Shown: piece by piece, positions 45,234-54,657 of the stretch
Numbering within the stretch: the first letter of the stretch is position 1
Layout: each line of letters starts with the position of its first letter
The notes under the pieces: model-generated
Told to the model about the DNA's origin: nothing
Seen by the model: only the letters and a program-made list of their open reading frames with translations
Database searches by the model: none
Assembly (NCBI RefSeq): GCF_900102505.1
Contig: NZ_FMVT01000013.1
Coordinates: 29,990-93,989 of the forward strand
Direction: 5' to 3'
Source of the DNA: Paracoccus tibetensis
GTDB taxonomy: Bacteria; Pseudomonadota; Alphaproteobacteria; Rhodobacterales; Rhodobacteraceae
Length of the DNA stretch: 64,000 nt
Program-made: the position numbers and the translations under genes

Positions 45234-45950
45234 TCAGCATCATCAGGTGATCAAGCTGTGAGGCCTCGCCGTCCTGATCAGTGCCCTCCTTCTGTCTCAA
45301 TTCGTCATAGACGACGATCTACTGCTTCTCGCCACCATCATACGCTGCCGCTGACCTTTTGTGTTCCGAGTTCGATCCCATGCATCACCAACTCCACCTC
45401 TGCCGTAGTGCCGGTGAATCATGTTCGCCGATGAGCGTCGAGACCGGAGTTTTGCGGCCTGCTAAGACTGAAACCAGACCAATGGATTGGGGCAGGCCAC
45501 AGCCGACAAAATCCGCACAACCAAGCCTGACACATGTGAACACCCGATCAAACGCCTGACGGTTGAAGAGGTCCTTGCACCAATGGGAGCATCCACGCAT
45601 TTACGTTCGAAGCCGAGGCCAGTTCACTCGGTTGAAACACAATCCGAAACCCAGATCGAGTGCTGACTACTTCCTCAGCAGCTCCTAGGCCTACTCATCG
45701 CCGGATCTCTCCGGAAGTTTGGAGGAGCAACCCTTTGTCGCGGGAGGTCCGGCGATGAGCTCGCCGCAAGGTGCAAGAGTAAGGAGATACTCGTAACATG
45801 TCACACACCCTGAAGAACGCGGCAAGTTGATGTTGCTGCAGCAATGCAATTCGCACATCCTCAAAATTGATGATGAGAACATCTCTTCTAGTTGATTTTG
45901 ATCAGCTCACACGTCAAAGAGAGGGTGCTTGATGAAACGGCGCAGTGGAA
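45234..45950. other. Non-coding stretch, nothing recognised
   Basis: 717 bases between the efflux-gene fragment and a LuxR-type gene. It is less GC-rich than the surroundings and has only short frames without ribosome sites. It probably consists of decayed sequence left by IS activity. Confidence 0.5.
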
Positions 45951-47069
45951 TCATGCTAGGCGCTCAAGTAGGCGCGCGAGGTCGACAAGTCGTGATTGCC
46001 CTGTCTTGTCGAGGATCGAGCGGATCTGACTTCTGACCGTACTGATCCGTACCCCGCGGAGCTCGGCCACGCTTTCCGGCGCAAGCCCCCGAGACAAGTC
46101 GGCCGCTAGCCTTGCCTCCGCTTCTGTAAATCCGAAGATTCCGTGAAGCCTTGCCGGCTGTGGTGCCCGTCCAGCCGTCAAGTCGATCATGCGGAGGATC
46201 GCCTCGGCTTTATTGTGCAATACATTACCCGAACCTTCCGGCGGTGCCGGCATTATCGTGACGCCGCGCACCGCGGCACCCGTCGCATCAAGGAGCGCAA
46301 AGCTTCCGCCGCGGGCACCGACTCCGCTGGCAGCCTCAAACACCAAGTTCATCATTATGCGCTGCAAGGCCTCACTCCGGAGAGCGATTTTGCCGCCCCT
46401 GCCAGAGATTACTTCCTGCCTTGCCAGCTCTACGGTCGCCGCGCGGTTCGCGAAAACGATCCTTCCGGCAGTATCAAGGACCAACATCACCTCGCGGTCG
46501 ACATCCATCGCTGCCTCTGCGAGCCGGCGCATGGTCTTGGCTTCCTCCAGCTTCACCGTCAGCTGAATCGCGCGCCTCAAGTGCGGTGCGATGCGCGACA
46601 TCGTCCGCACATGCGCCTGTTGAAGTTCCTTTCCCTGGGCTAGGAACACGCCAAGCGGCATGAAGGTGGTCGTGTCGCGATGGAGGCAGGAGACCATCGC
46701 GTGACGCAGACCCTGAGGCCGGAAGACCTCATTGTAGATCGAGCTCCTTTCATAAGTGCAGTTGTCAATAACTTTCTCTCGCGGGATGATCCTACCCGCA
46801 GGCAGTCGAGGCATTGCATTAACAAACGGGTTCGTGGCGGGCGAGGCAAAGGCCTCCAATAGAACGCGATCGTGGCCGGGATCAAGGCGATGGGTCCTAG
46901 CGAATAAGAGATGGTTATGATCAAAGGAGCTGAATATGAAGGCCGCGCCATCAAGGCTGTCGCTCAGGCCATCAAGAGCTTCGCGCCAACAAACAGGATC
47001 GGCCGCTGCGGCGTAAATCGCGTCGACGAGCTTTTCAAAGGCATCATTATTTTGCCTGAGCTTTGCCAT
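45951..47069 (-). CDS. LuxR-type helix-turn-helix regulator with long N-terminal sensor region
   Basis: 372 residues. The C-terminal 65 residues are a LuxR/GerE helix-turn-helix (FGFTEAEARLAADLSRGLAPESVAELRGVRISTVRSQIRSILDKTG). Residues 190-235 look like a PAS-type sensor (MLVLDTAGRIVFANRAATVELARQ). The N-terminal 150 residues are unassigned (FEKLVDAIYAAAADPVCWREALDGL is a common opening in this group). The gene faces away from the DUF3131 locus; it may regulate it, but no direct sign is visible. Confidence 0.88.
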   Translation of the reverse strand: MAKLRQNNDAFEKLVDAIYAAAADPVCWREALDGLSDSLDGAAFIFSSFDHNHLLFARTHRLDPGHDRVLLEAFASPATNPFVNAMPRLPAGRIIPREKVIDNCTYERSSIYNEVFRPQGLRHAMVSCLHRDTTTFMPLGVFLAQGKELQQAHVRTMSRIAPHLRRAIQLTVKLEEAKTMRRLAEAAMDVDREVMLVLDTAGRIVFANRAATVELARQEVISGRGGKIALRSEALQRIMMNLVFEAASGVGARGGSFALLDATGAAVRGVTIMPAPPEGSGNVLHNKAEAILRMIDLTAGRAPQPARLHGIFGFTEAEARLAADLSRGLAPESVAELRGVRISTVRSQIRSILDKTGQSRLVDLARLLERLA

Positions 47070-47473
47070 ATTAGTTCACCCATGATCGGGGACTTTGCAG
47101 GGAATCCTGACGCGGCATCTCTTATGGACAAAGTCTAATCGCAAGCTGTCAGTTCCAAGGCGGTGTGGTGACCAACTGGAGCGTGGGACTGGTATAGTAA
47201 GGTCGGGATCTCCCATAGATAAGAAGCCGCCTTCAAGCTTGATCGGTGAGGAATCTGAAGTGTTGCCAGCAGAGCCTGGGAAGATGCCACTCTCTCCGGA
47301 GGACAATCGGTGGTCCGTTAGGCAGTAAGCCTGTGGCAAGCGGGCGACCTGAGCATTGCCTAGCCGCTACCCTTGCCCCTGTGCGTTGGTCCTAGGGTGA
47401 TCATCGACAGCGAGATGCCTGTGATCGAGCTGCCTCTCCTCTTCACCCCCCGCTTCTTTACATTAGTGGATGA
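47070..47473. other. Intergenic region, no gene recognised
   Basis: 404 bases between the LuxR-type gene and the end of the first DUF3131 gene. It contains the LuxR-type gene's upstream region. Only short frames are present, none with a ribosome site. Confidence 0.45.
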
Positions 47474-49066
47474 TCATGGAGTGCCCGCAGTTAGAGAGAG
47501 CGGCAGCCGGCAAGTCCCATCACGCGTCATCGCCAATGGCTGGAGATCCCGTGGTCGCGCCGCATCTGGATAAAGCGGCCCCAGATGGCGGTACGCCAGT
47601 GCCTCCATGACAAATGCGTTGGTGGCGCTGGTACGCGTCTCCTCATAGGCCCCCGTCGCCTCATATCGCCCTTCAAACCACCCTGAGCTTGGATCAAAGA
47701 GTTCCTCGACGAGCATCAGGAGCAGCTGCGCATTCGGATCTTCTGCGAAGGTGTTGAGCGCGAAAGCCGCACGCGTGGTCACAAGCGGCAGTTCCGCACG
47801 CAGTGTCCCGTCGGGCGCGCTTACGGACCATGGATAGCCCTGCGCCAGGACGGTCCCGAAGACCGTGGTCGGATCTTCGCCGCGGCGAAAGTCAGACCGT
47901 CCGGTCGGCTTGCCACTTTCCGCGTATCGAGCGGCCTGCGCCTCGGCGACAGCCGCCATAGCGTCGGCCGCAGATCGTCCTCCCGCCACCTCATCGACAC
48001 TTTGGCCCAACGGCTCGAAGCCCAACTCGAAGCCAAGATAGGCCGGCGGTGTGCTCATGACCGGGGCTTGGTTGGTGGTGTCCTCGGACACGGCGAAGCG
48101 GACGCCACCGATTTCGGTCTGGAACGGATAGCTTTCTGCAACCGCCGGCACCGGGACTTCGATACCCCAGGCCCGATAGCCTTGCGCGGCGTAGGCGTCA
48201 TAGCCGCGGCCACTCTCAGGGCTGAGCTGGATGCCTTCGCCGCCAGCAGTTCCAAGCTGGAGTTGTCCGCGCTCCGAGATGATCCGACATACACTTAGCC
48301 GCGCCACCGCTCTGCGAATGAACGGTGCAAACTGCGGATGTTCCTCGGCGGCGATTCGCAGCCAGAGAAGCAGTCTGCCCGTGTCCACAGCTGACCATCC
48401 TGCGACCCCGGGCTGCAAGCTGCCATCCAAGGCCGCTCCGGTGGAGACGTCATAGAAGCGGTTCGGCATTCCATCGGCAGTCAGTTGCATCTGGCCCAGG
48501 AACGAAACCATCCGAGTGAAGCGACGATCGAAGGTGCGGGCGTCGATGTAGCCGAGCCGGCGTGCGATCAGGAGCGCCGTGATCTGGTCTGCCATGGACC
48601 ACGGAGTCGCAACCGTCGTGCCGCTGCGGACGGCCACCAGCAGCTGTTGAGCTTCCCCGGTCGGCTGCATAACGGTCGACTGACTGGTCAGTGGGGCGCC
48701 ATCCGGGGCACTGTCGCCTGCGGCTTCTGCCGGGGGCGATGTCCAGGCAGCGGAGGGAGCCGGCGCGGCCGGCGGACCGCCGAAATATGCCCATGCCGCC
48801 TGCATCCAGCGCGCCTCGTCCTCGCCAAGAACAATGTTTGGCTCCTCGGGAACCGTCGCCTCGCTGCGCTCTCGGAAGCTGCCACGGGATTGCGGCGGCC
48901 GAGCCTCGCCTCCCTGAACGAGCCACAGTCGGCCGTCAGGGCCGTCAACTGGCAAGACCTCATGCGCCCAGCAAGGAGCGAACAGCACCGCCATGGCCAT
49001 CAGCACACAGCACGCGCTTCGGGAGATATTCGTTGCCGGGGTGCTTGCCTGCCTGATGGGGACCAT
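47474..49066 (-). CDS. Secreted DUF3131 protein
   Basis: 530 residues. The first 35 residues form a signal peptide (hydrophobic core CCVLMAMAVLFAPCWA, cleavage before HE). A low-complexity linker rich in Ala/Pro follows (95-135). DUF3131 spans about 140-510: SMADQITALLIARRLGYID, GVAGWSAVDTGRLLLWLRIAAEEHP, YDAYAAQGYRAWGIEVP, PPAYLGFELGF, FEGRYEATGAYEETRTSATNAFVMEALAYR. DUF3131 folds resemble (alpha/alpha)-barrel glycoside-active domains found in cyclic-glucan synthases. It reads away from the DUF3131-SGNH gene, with start codons only 34 bases apart in the chosen model. Glycan processing in the periplasm is inferred. Confidence 0.85.
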   Translation of the reverse strand: MVPIRQASTPATNISRSACCVLMAMAVLFAPCWAHEVLPVDGPDGRLWLVQGGEARPPQSRGSFRERSEATVPEEPNIVLGEDEARWMQAAWAYFGGPPAAPAPSAAWTSPPAEAAGDSAPDGAPLTSQSTVMQPTGEAQQLLVAVRSGTTVATPWSMADQITALLIARRLGYIDARTFDRRFTRMVSFLGQMQLTADGMPNRFYDVSTGAALDGSLQPGVAGWSAVDTGRLLLWLRIAAEEHPQFAPFIRRAVARLSVCRIISERGQLQLGTAGGEGIQLSPESGRGYDAYAAQGYRAWGIEVPVPAVAESYPFQTEIGGVRFAVSEDTTNQAPVMSTPPAYLGFELGFEPLGQSVDEVAGGRSAADAMAAVAEAQAARYAESGKPTGRSDFRRGEDPTTVFGTVLAQGYPWSVSAPDGTLRAELPLVTTRAAFALNTFAEDPNAQLLLMLVEELFDPSSGWFEGRYEATGAYEETRTSATNAFVMEALAYRHLGPLYPDAARPRDLQPLAMTRDGTCRLPLSLTAGTP

Positions 49067-49085
49067 GCTCTATTCTCTTGGTATC

Positions 49086-49117
49086 ATTATCACGTGGCGA
49101 ATGACTTATCCTGTTCC
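49086..49117 (-). promoter_or_regulatory. Candidate promoter for the DUF3131 gene on the minus strand (EcfG-like)
   Basis: On the complement, GGAAC (49117-49113) is followed 18 bases later by CGTGATAAT (from 49094). This is one base off the alphaproteobacterial EcfG pattern GGAAC-N16-18-CGTT and would start RNA about 20 bases before the ATG at 49066. The same stretch holds GATAAT, so an ordinary sigma-70 -10 box is also possible. Weak evidence. Confidence 0.3.
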
Positions 49118-51242
49118 TACTTCATGCGAAAATTCCACGGGAAAAAGCGCAGTCCTTTCCATTTTGACCGGGGCCGTGACCGGCCTTCAGATCCTGACGC
49201 CCCCTCCCGTGTGGGCCCAGACTGAGGCGTGGCCGGAGCGGGCCTTGTCCGAGACGCAGCCGCTCGCGCCTCCGCGTCGAGGGGATCTGACCGAGGCCGA
49301 AATGGCGATGGCGCGCCAAGCCTGGGTCTACTTCGAAAACAACACGCAGGCGGGAACCGGCCTCGTCAACGCCTCGCACAACTACCCATCTGTGACGCTA
49401 TGGGATACCGGCTCGGCCATCGCCGCATCCGTATCCGCACACGGGCTTGGGATCATCACCGATGCCGAGCTGGACAGCAGGCTCGACCGCTTGCTGCGGA
49501 CGCTCGGCAGCTTGGACCTCTTCCGGCTCGACTGCCCGAACAAGGCCTACGATACCCGGACTGCTGTTCCGACGGACTACCTCAACAACCCGGGTGAGAT
49601 CGGCTGCTCGGCGATCGACATCGCGCGGCTGATGGTGTGGCTCAAGATCGTGGAGCAGCGCTTTCCCGAGCGCCAGCCCGACGCCCACCACATCCTCAGC
49701 CGCTGGAACTGGTGCCGGCTGCTGCAGGACGGCGTGCTCTACGGCTCGGCGCTCGACGGGGGCGGCGACGTCACCTACCTGCAGGAGGGGCGCCTCGGCT
49801 ACGAGGAGTATTCGGCCGAGGCGTTCAAGCTGTGGGGCTTCGACGCTGATCCGGCGCTGCAGCCCGAGCCCTACGACTCGATCTGGATGTACGGGGTCGA
49901 GATCCCCTATGACAGCCGCGACCCGCGCGTGCTGGGCGCGCACAATTACGTTGTCACGGAAAGCTACGCGCTTTTGGGGATGGAGTTCGGCTTTGGTGAT
50001 CCCGCAGGCGCAGACGTGCAGGGGTGGATCGCGCGCGCGGCGCAGAACATCTACGAAGTCCAGGCCCGGCGGTTCGAGGCCACCGGCATCCTGACGGCCC
50101 GGACGGAGCATCAGCTCGCCGAGGCGCCTTTCTTTGTCTACGACACGATCTTCAGCGACGGCCGGCCTTGGGCGACGATCACCGAGACGGGTCAATGGGT
50201 GCCAGAGCACGCGGCGGTCGCCTTGAAGGGCGCACTGGGCCTCTGGGCGTTGTGGGACACGCCCTATACCGACGCGCTCTTCGCGCACATCTCGACCGAG
50301 TTCGACCCGGACCGCGGGTTCTTCGAAGGCGTCTACGAAGACGGCCGCGGCTCGATCCCCACCCAGACCGCGAACAATAACGGCATCATGCTGGAGACGC
50401 TGTTCTTCAAGGCGGAAGGGCCGATCCTGCGCCCTGTCGATGAACCGCTTGCATGGCTTGCCAATCTTGATCCGGCGCAAGGGCGCTGTCTCCCGGTGGC
50501 CGCAGTGCAGGCCCGCCAGTCTGACGAGGTCATCAAGATCATGCCTCTGGGCGCCTCGAACACCTATGGCATGTACGAGAACCCGAACTCCCGCGGCGGC
50601 TATCGCGGCTATCTCTACGACCTGCTGATCGCCGAGGGCATCTCGTTCGATTTCGTCGGCCTCGACTCCGACGGCGACATCCCGGACCCCGATCACAACG
50701 GCTATCCCGGCCGGCGGATCGACTGGTTCACGCAGCTCGTCAACGAGACCGTCAACAGCGGCGGCATCACCTACGAGATCTTCAGCGGCGAGCAGCCGGC
50801 GGTGGTTCATTTCATCCAGCAGGCGGAGATGACCGAGAACGACATCATCCTGCTGCTGGTCGGCACGAACAATGTCCGGCATGGCCAGAGCGCAGAAGTC
50901 ATGCTGGAGCAGATCGAGCTTCTGCTGGACCAGATCGTCCAGATCGAGGGCAGCCCGCAGGTCCACCTGATGAAGCTGACCGAGGTCGGGGGCGACTACT
51001 GGGATGACGGCGATCCATCGCGCACGAACAACGACACGGTCAGGATCTTCAACGAGGGGCTCGAGGCGCTGGTGGCGGACCGCTATCTGCCCCTTGGTGT
51101 GACGCTGGTGGAAAGTGGCACAACCGAGGCAGATCGCGCCACGGACGGCGTTCACCTCAGCGAGGAGGGTTATCGCCGGGTTGCTGAGCAATGGTTCGAC
51201 AGTCTGCGGGAGGCCATGCAGCGCATGGCTGAGGCTGAATAG
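49101..51242 (+). CDS. Secreted DUF3131 protein fused to an SGNH/GDSL-type hydrolase
   Basis: 713 residues from the ATG at 49101; the frame opens at 48993 but that start would overlap the divergent gene's coding start by 74 bases. A signal-like segment ends at PPPVWA before QTEAWP. DUF3131 covers about 55-450 (MARQAWVYFENNTQAGTGLVNA, SVTLWDTGSAIAASVSAHGLGII, GCSAIDIARLMVWLKIVEQRFP, GFFEGVYEDGRGSIPTQTANNNGIMLE). From about 485 an SGNH hydrolase begins: block I MPLGASNTYG, block III VGTNNVRHG near 607, and block V DGVHLSEEGYRR near 685. The Ser, Asn and Asp-His residues are in place. It may deacylate or acylate the glycan handled by the DUF3131 half (inference). Confidence 0.85.
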   Translation: MTYPVPTSCENSTGKSAVLSILTGAVTGLQILTPPPVWAQTEAWPERALSETQPLAPPRRGDLTEAEMAMARQAWVYFENNTQAGTGLVNASHNYPSVTLWDTGSAIAASVSAHGLGIITDAELDSRLDRLLRTLGSLDLFRLDCPNKAYDTRTAVPTDYLNNPGEIGCSAIDIARLMVWLKIVEQRFPERQPDAHHILSRWNWCRLLQDGVLYGSALDGGGDVTYLQEGRLGYEEYSAEAFKLWGFDADPALQPEPYDSIWMYGVEIPYDSRDPRVLGAHNYVVTESYALLGMEFGFGDPAGADVQGWIARAAQNIYEVQARRFEATGILTARTEHQLAEAPFFVYDTIFSDGRPWATITETGQWVPEHAAVALKGALGLWALWDTPYTDALFAHISTEFDPDRGFFEGVYEDGRGSIPTQTANNNGIMLETLFFKAEGPILRPVDEPLAWLANLDPAQGRCLPVAAVQARQSDEVIKIMPLGASNTYGMYENPNSRGGYRGYLYDLLIAEGISFDFVGLDSDGDIPDPDHNGYPGRRIDWFTQLVNETVNSGGITYEIFSGEQPAVVHFIQQAEMTENDIILLLVGTNNVRHGQSAEVMLEQIELLLDQIVQIEGSPQVHLMKLTEVGGDYWDDGDPSRTNNDTVRIFNEGLEALVADRYLPLGVTLVESGTTEADRATDGVHLSEEGYRRVAEQWFDSLREAMQRMAEAE

Positions 51243-51408
51243 AGGCGACTCTCGCTTCAGGCGCCTTCCGCGACTACCCTGCGACGATCGAGCGCGCGCT
51301 CACATGGCAGGTCTGCCGGCGCAGATCTGCTTGGCCATGCGGCTCGGGATGGTAGATCCCGCGTGCGTCGCTATTCTGCCCGTGAACCCGCATCAAGTAA
51401 GGCGCCGC

Positions 51409-52008
51409 ATGACCATGATGAAGTTTGCAACGGCGGCGCGATCTGCCGTTCTGGCCGCAGCTGCCGCCTCGGTGCTTGCGACTGCAGCCCAAGCAGATGG
51501 GGAATACTGGGGTGTCGACATCTCGAGCAGCACCACCAACGGCGTTCTCAGTGCAACGCGCGGCGACTTCACCTTCGGCGCCAGCGTGACCGACTACGAG
51601 GACGGAGTCAGCGCCGGCCTCAGCCTCACGCGCCGACTGCCATGGGATCTGGGGGTCGAGGGGCTGACGCTCTCGGCTGGCCCCGCGCTCGGATTCGGGG
51701 GTGGGGATCTGTCAGAGGTGAGCCTGGGACTGACGGCGGGGGTCCAGCGATACCATAGCACAAGCTGGGGCAGCACCTTCCTCCAAGCCAGCGTCGGGAG
51801 CGTCAACCGGTCCTTCTTCCTGCAGGCCCAGACCACATTCGCCGATCCGGGCATAACCATCGGCCTTTCCCGCGGCGGCAGCACGCTCTACAACGACGCG
51901 AGCCTCAGCATCAGCAAGCGCCTCGGAGAAACGCCGGTGAGCCTGCGCGCAGGTTATCTTCTGATGAGCAACCAGGTCTTTGTCGGGTTCTCGGTCAACA
52001 CCTTCTGA
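51409..52008 (+). CDS. Secreted or outer-membrane protein of unknown family
   Basis: 199 residues with a signal peptide (MMKFATAARSAVLAAAAASVLATAAQA). The mature part is rich in alternating polar/apolar strands, glycine and serine (YWGVDISSSTTNGVLSATRGDFTFGASVTDYEDGVSAGLSLTRRLPW) and ends SVNTF with a terminal aromatic residue. This is what a small outer-membrane beta-barrel looks like. It follows the DUF3131-SGNH gene on the same strand and could be its export or anchoring partner. Three ATGs lie close together at the start (51409, 51415, 51418). No family recognised. Confidence 0.65.
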   Translation: MTMMKFATAARSAVLAAAAASVLATAAQADGEYWGVDISSSTTNGVLSATRGDFTFGASVTDYEDGVSAGLSLTRRLPWDLGVEGLTLSAGPALGFGGGDLSEVSLGLTAGVQRYHSTSWGSTFLQASVGSVNRSFFLQAQTTFADPGITIGLSRGGSTLYNDASLSISKRLGETPVSLRAGYLLMSNQVFVGFSVNTF

Positions 52009-52021
52009 GCGCGCGCCTGGC

Positions 52022-53263
52022 CTATCTCGGCACGATCCCGAACAGGAAGCGTGACCGGACCATCAGCCAAAGCCCCAGAACCGTGGCGAGATAAAGCACC
52101 GTGTCCACCCAGATCTCGCCCGGCCAGACGGCGTCAAAGCTCGGCACATGATCGAAATAGCCCGGCAACTGGTCGATCAGCAGGACGAAGACCAGGTGCA
52201 TCAGGAAGACGTAGAGACTGGACTCTCCAAGCGGAATCAGCAGCCATCCGAGGGCCCGTGCGATCGGGCGCCAGAACCAGGTGAGCAGCGCATAGAAGGC
52301 CACGAAGAAGACCGTCACGTTCAGCAGGCGCGGCAGGGCAAGTTGATCCTTCAGAAAATGCCGATCATAGAGTGAAAGAAAAGCGTCAGGGGCGAGAAGC
52401 GGCAGGCGGGCCCAATTTGGGAAAGAGGGGTTGGGCGAGGCTTGCGCCAGCAGCAGAAACCCGAACCACAGCGCGACGCTTAAGGAGATGACAAGGCCAC
52501 GCCTCGGAGCGCTGGCGAGCCAGGCGGCATTCTCCGCGCGAAAATACCCGACAGCGAGAGCGTGCGTGAAAAGCACCTGCCAAGCCAGCGGCGGAAACGC
52601 GTATTCAAACTGCATCCCAAGCAGCAGCCGGTCAGGTGGTGCCAGCCACTCCGAGAACCACAGCGCCCAAGTGAGCGCGAAGTAGATCCCCAGCAGCCGA
52701 ACGCGCAACAGCCAGAGCAGCAGCGGGCAGATTGCGAGAAGTACGATGTAGAGGCTCAGGATCTGGATCTGGTGCGGCGAGCGCTGCAGCAGGACGGCTT
52801 GCCCGAGCTGCGTCATCCAAGGGTCCGCTGGCTCCGGGGTCAGCAGATAGGTGGTGCCGGCCCAGCGGTCGGTGAATGTGGTCAGCGCCGTAAAATCGAG
52901 AACACCGAGCGCCGCGATCGCAGTCACCAGCAGGATCACCACGACCTGCGCGCGATAGAGGATGAAGGCGCGGCGCCAAGCCCGCATCGTCACTTGCTCG
53001 AAACCGTTCTTGTCGAAGACGCGACGGTTGACGGCGCCCAACACCAGCCCGGAGGCGACCACGAACAGCTCAGCAGCCGAGACGAAGCCCAGCCGCTCCC
53101 AGAAGAGGAAGTTGAACCAGGAAAACATCTCAAGATGCGCGGCGATCACCGACAGCATGGCGAAGCCCCGAAGGAAGTCGAAGCGCAGATCCCGCCCGCC
53201 GTCGCCACCCGGGTAGGCAAGGGCATACCCATGAAGGTGTGGCGAGATCGGCGCAACCGTCAC
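52022..53263 (-). CDS. opgC: OpgC-family membrane acyltransferase
   Basis: 413 residues with about ten membrane helices. The start GGRDLRFDFLRGFAMLSVIAAHLEMFSWFNFLFWERLGFVSAAELFVVASGLVLG contains the conserved RxxDFLRG and AELFVxxSG motifs of OpgC, the protein that adds succinyl groups to osmoregulated periplasmic glucans in Rhodobacter and relatives. It is the last gene of the operon GT2-DUF3131-OpgC, overlapping its neighbour by four bases. It probably decorates the glucan with an acyl group. Confidence 0.88.
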   Translation of the reverse strand: MTVAPISPHLHGYALAYPGGDGGRDLRFDFLRGFAMLSVIAAHLEMFSWFNFLFWERLGFVSAAELFVVASGLVLGAVNRRVFDKNGFEQVTMRAWRRAFILYRAQVVVILLVTAIAALGVLDFTALTTFTDRWAGTTYLLTPEPADPWMTQLGQAVLLQRSPHQIQILSLYIVLLAICPLLLWLLRVRLLGIYFALTWALWFSEWLAPPDRLLLGMQFEYAFPPLAWQVLFTHALAVGYFRAENAAWLASAPRRGLVISLSVALWFGFLLLAQASPNPSFPNWARLPLLAPDAFLSLYDRHFLKDQLALPRLLNVTVFFVAFYALLTWFWRPIARALGWLLIPLGESSLYVFLMHLVFVLLIDQLPGYFDHVPSFDAVWPGEIWVDTVLYLATVLGLWLMVRSRFLFGIVPR

Positions 53264-54657
53264 TCGACCCGTGCCTCGGGCCTCGACCCCGCCCGCAGTG
53301 GTGCGGTCTGCTGCTGCTCGACGCGGGCGTCCAGCTCACGGCCCTCGCGGATCGGATGAAGCAGGGGGCCGAAGGCGCGGTAATGCATGGCAGTCAGGAT
53401 CACGCCATTCGTATTTGCCGCGCGCGCGGTATTCAGCTCGGCGATCTCCTCGAAGGGGCCGGTTGCCCAGCCTTCGGGACTCGCCTGGTCTGCCACAGCC
53501 GCCTCAAGCCGCGTGGTATAATCTGTCTGGTAGAGAGCGTGCCAGCCAAGCGCGGCTTTGGTGCTCAGGATGCGAAATCCAGAGGCGTCACCTGCATTGT
53601 CCGTCAGGACCGCCCACGGCACACCATCACCAAGCACGGTGCTGTAGATGAAGTGGGGGGCCCGGTCGATATGGTCTTCATTTACCGCGGTCAGAATTCC
53701 CGTCTCGCGATAGCGGTTCTCCTGCGCCCGATAGACGCGCCAGGCCAGCTCGCGGGTCACGGTGTCCCAGCCGAACTCCACGCCGTCCATGATGAACGGG
53801 TCGCTGACAGTGAAGACATGCCCGCCAAAGTCGTCGCCACGAGCGTCGGTCGGGATATCGACGCCGCTCACCTCGACCCAGCGCAGTGTGTCGTCAAGCC
53901 GGATTGCAGCATGGACATCGTAGCCAAAGAGGGCAAAGCCCTTGGCGGCGTAGCGTTCGTACCCAACCCGACCCTCCTGCAAAAGCACGAGCCCGCCATC
54001 CTCGGAAGGCTGCGCCCCGATCAACACCCCGTCCCGCACGGCCGCATCGATCTGCCAAGCGTTCAGCACTTCCTGCACGGCCTCTGCATGGCGTGGATGG
54101 TGTCGTCTTATCGCGTCGAACGAGATCAGTAGGCGACCGATGTCCAGCGCCGACCACCCGATCCCGCCGTCAACCGGAAGGTTCGCATAATCGGTCATGG
54201 CCAGGGTCGTGGTGTCATAGGACTTGTTCGGCAGAAGATCTGCATAAAGCTGCAGCGAGGCGAGCGTCTCCAGCGCGCGCGCAACGATGGTGTCGAACTC
54301 GGCCCGCGGCAGGATGCCGAGCCTTTCTGCCGCGACGGCGGCGAGAAGGAACGAGCCGGTATCCCACATGGTGGTTGCCGGGAAGTTCGCGACAGCATCC
54401 GCAAGCCCAGTTTCAGGCCGGATGTTCCTAGCGAAATAGGCCCAGGCAATCTCGGCCGCGCGCATCTCTGTCGCGTCCAGCGGAGCATGGGCGGGTTCAG
54501 GAATATCTGCCGAAGCCTCGACGACAGGCCCGGCGACCGCAGCGCCATGAGGAGCGTCCCACGTTTCCAGCGCGAAGATGATCCCAAAGGCTGCTGCCAG
54601 GCCCAGAAGAAACACGATATGGCCTCGGGCGGCCAATAACCCTGCGCGGAACGTCAT
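53260..54657 (-). CDS. Membrane-anchored DUF3131 protein
   Basis: 465 residues. One N-terminal helix (GHIVFLLGLAAAFGIIFALETW, 12-33) acts as an anchor, leaving the rest in the periplasm. DUF3131 covers about 62-440: AEIAWAYFARNIRPETGLADAV, TTMWDTGSFLLAAVAAERLGILP, IGWSALDIGRLLISFDAIRRHHP, YERYAAKGFALFGYD and TARAANTNGVILTAMHYRAFGP. It is encoded between the glycosyltransferase and OpgC with four-base overlaps on both sides, so it probably works on the nascent glycan. Confidence 0.88.
   Translation of the reverse strand: MTFRAGLLAARGHIVFLLGLAAAFGIIFALETWDAPHGAAVAGPVVEASADIPEPAHAPLDATEMRAAEIAWAYFARNIRPETGLADAVANFPATTMWDTGSFLLAAVAAERLGILPRAEFDTIVARALETLASLQLYADLLPNKSYDTTTLAMTDYANLPVDGGIGWSALDIGRLLISFDAIRRHHPRHAEAVQEVLNAWQIDAAVRDGVLIGAQPSEDGGLVLLQEGRVGYERYAAKGFALFGYDVHAAIRLDDTLRWVEVSGVDIPTDARGDDFGGHVFTVSDPFIMDGVEFGWDTVTRELAWRVYRAQENRYRETGILTAVNEDHIDRAPHFIYSTVLGDGVPWAVLTDNAGDASGFRILSTKAALGWHALYQTDYTTRLEAAVADQASPEGWATGPFEEIAELNTARAANTNGVILTAMHYRAFGPLLHPIREGRELDARVEQQQTAPLRAGSRPEARVE

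Noticed and set aside
45359..45600. Small frames near the LuxR-type gene as possible toxin or antitoxin
   Set aside because: Frames lack ribosome sites and pairing; no toxin-antitoxin family pattern.
47095..47328. 77-codon plus-strand frame upstream of the LuxR-type gene
   Set aside because: No ribosome site or similarity, and it would overlap the regulator's promoter region.
48993..49100. Longer start for the DUF3131-SGNH gene
   Set aside because: It would overlap the divergent gene by 74 bases and put two hydrophobic segments before the signal peptide; the start at 49101 avoids this, though it is not proved.
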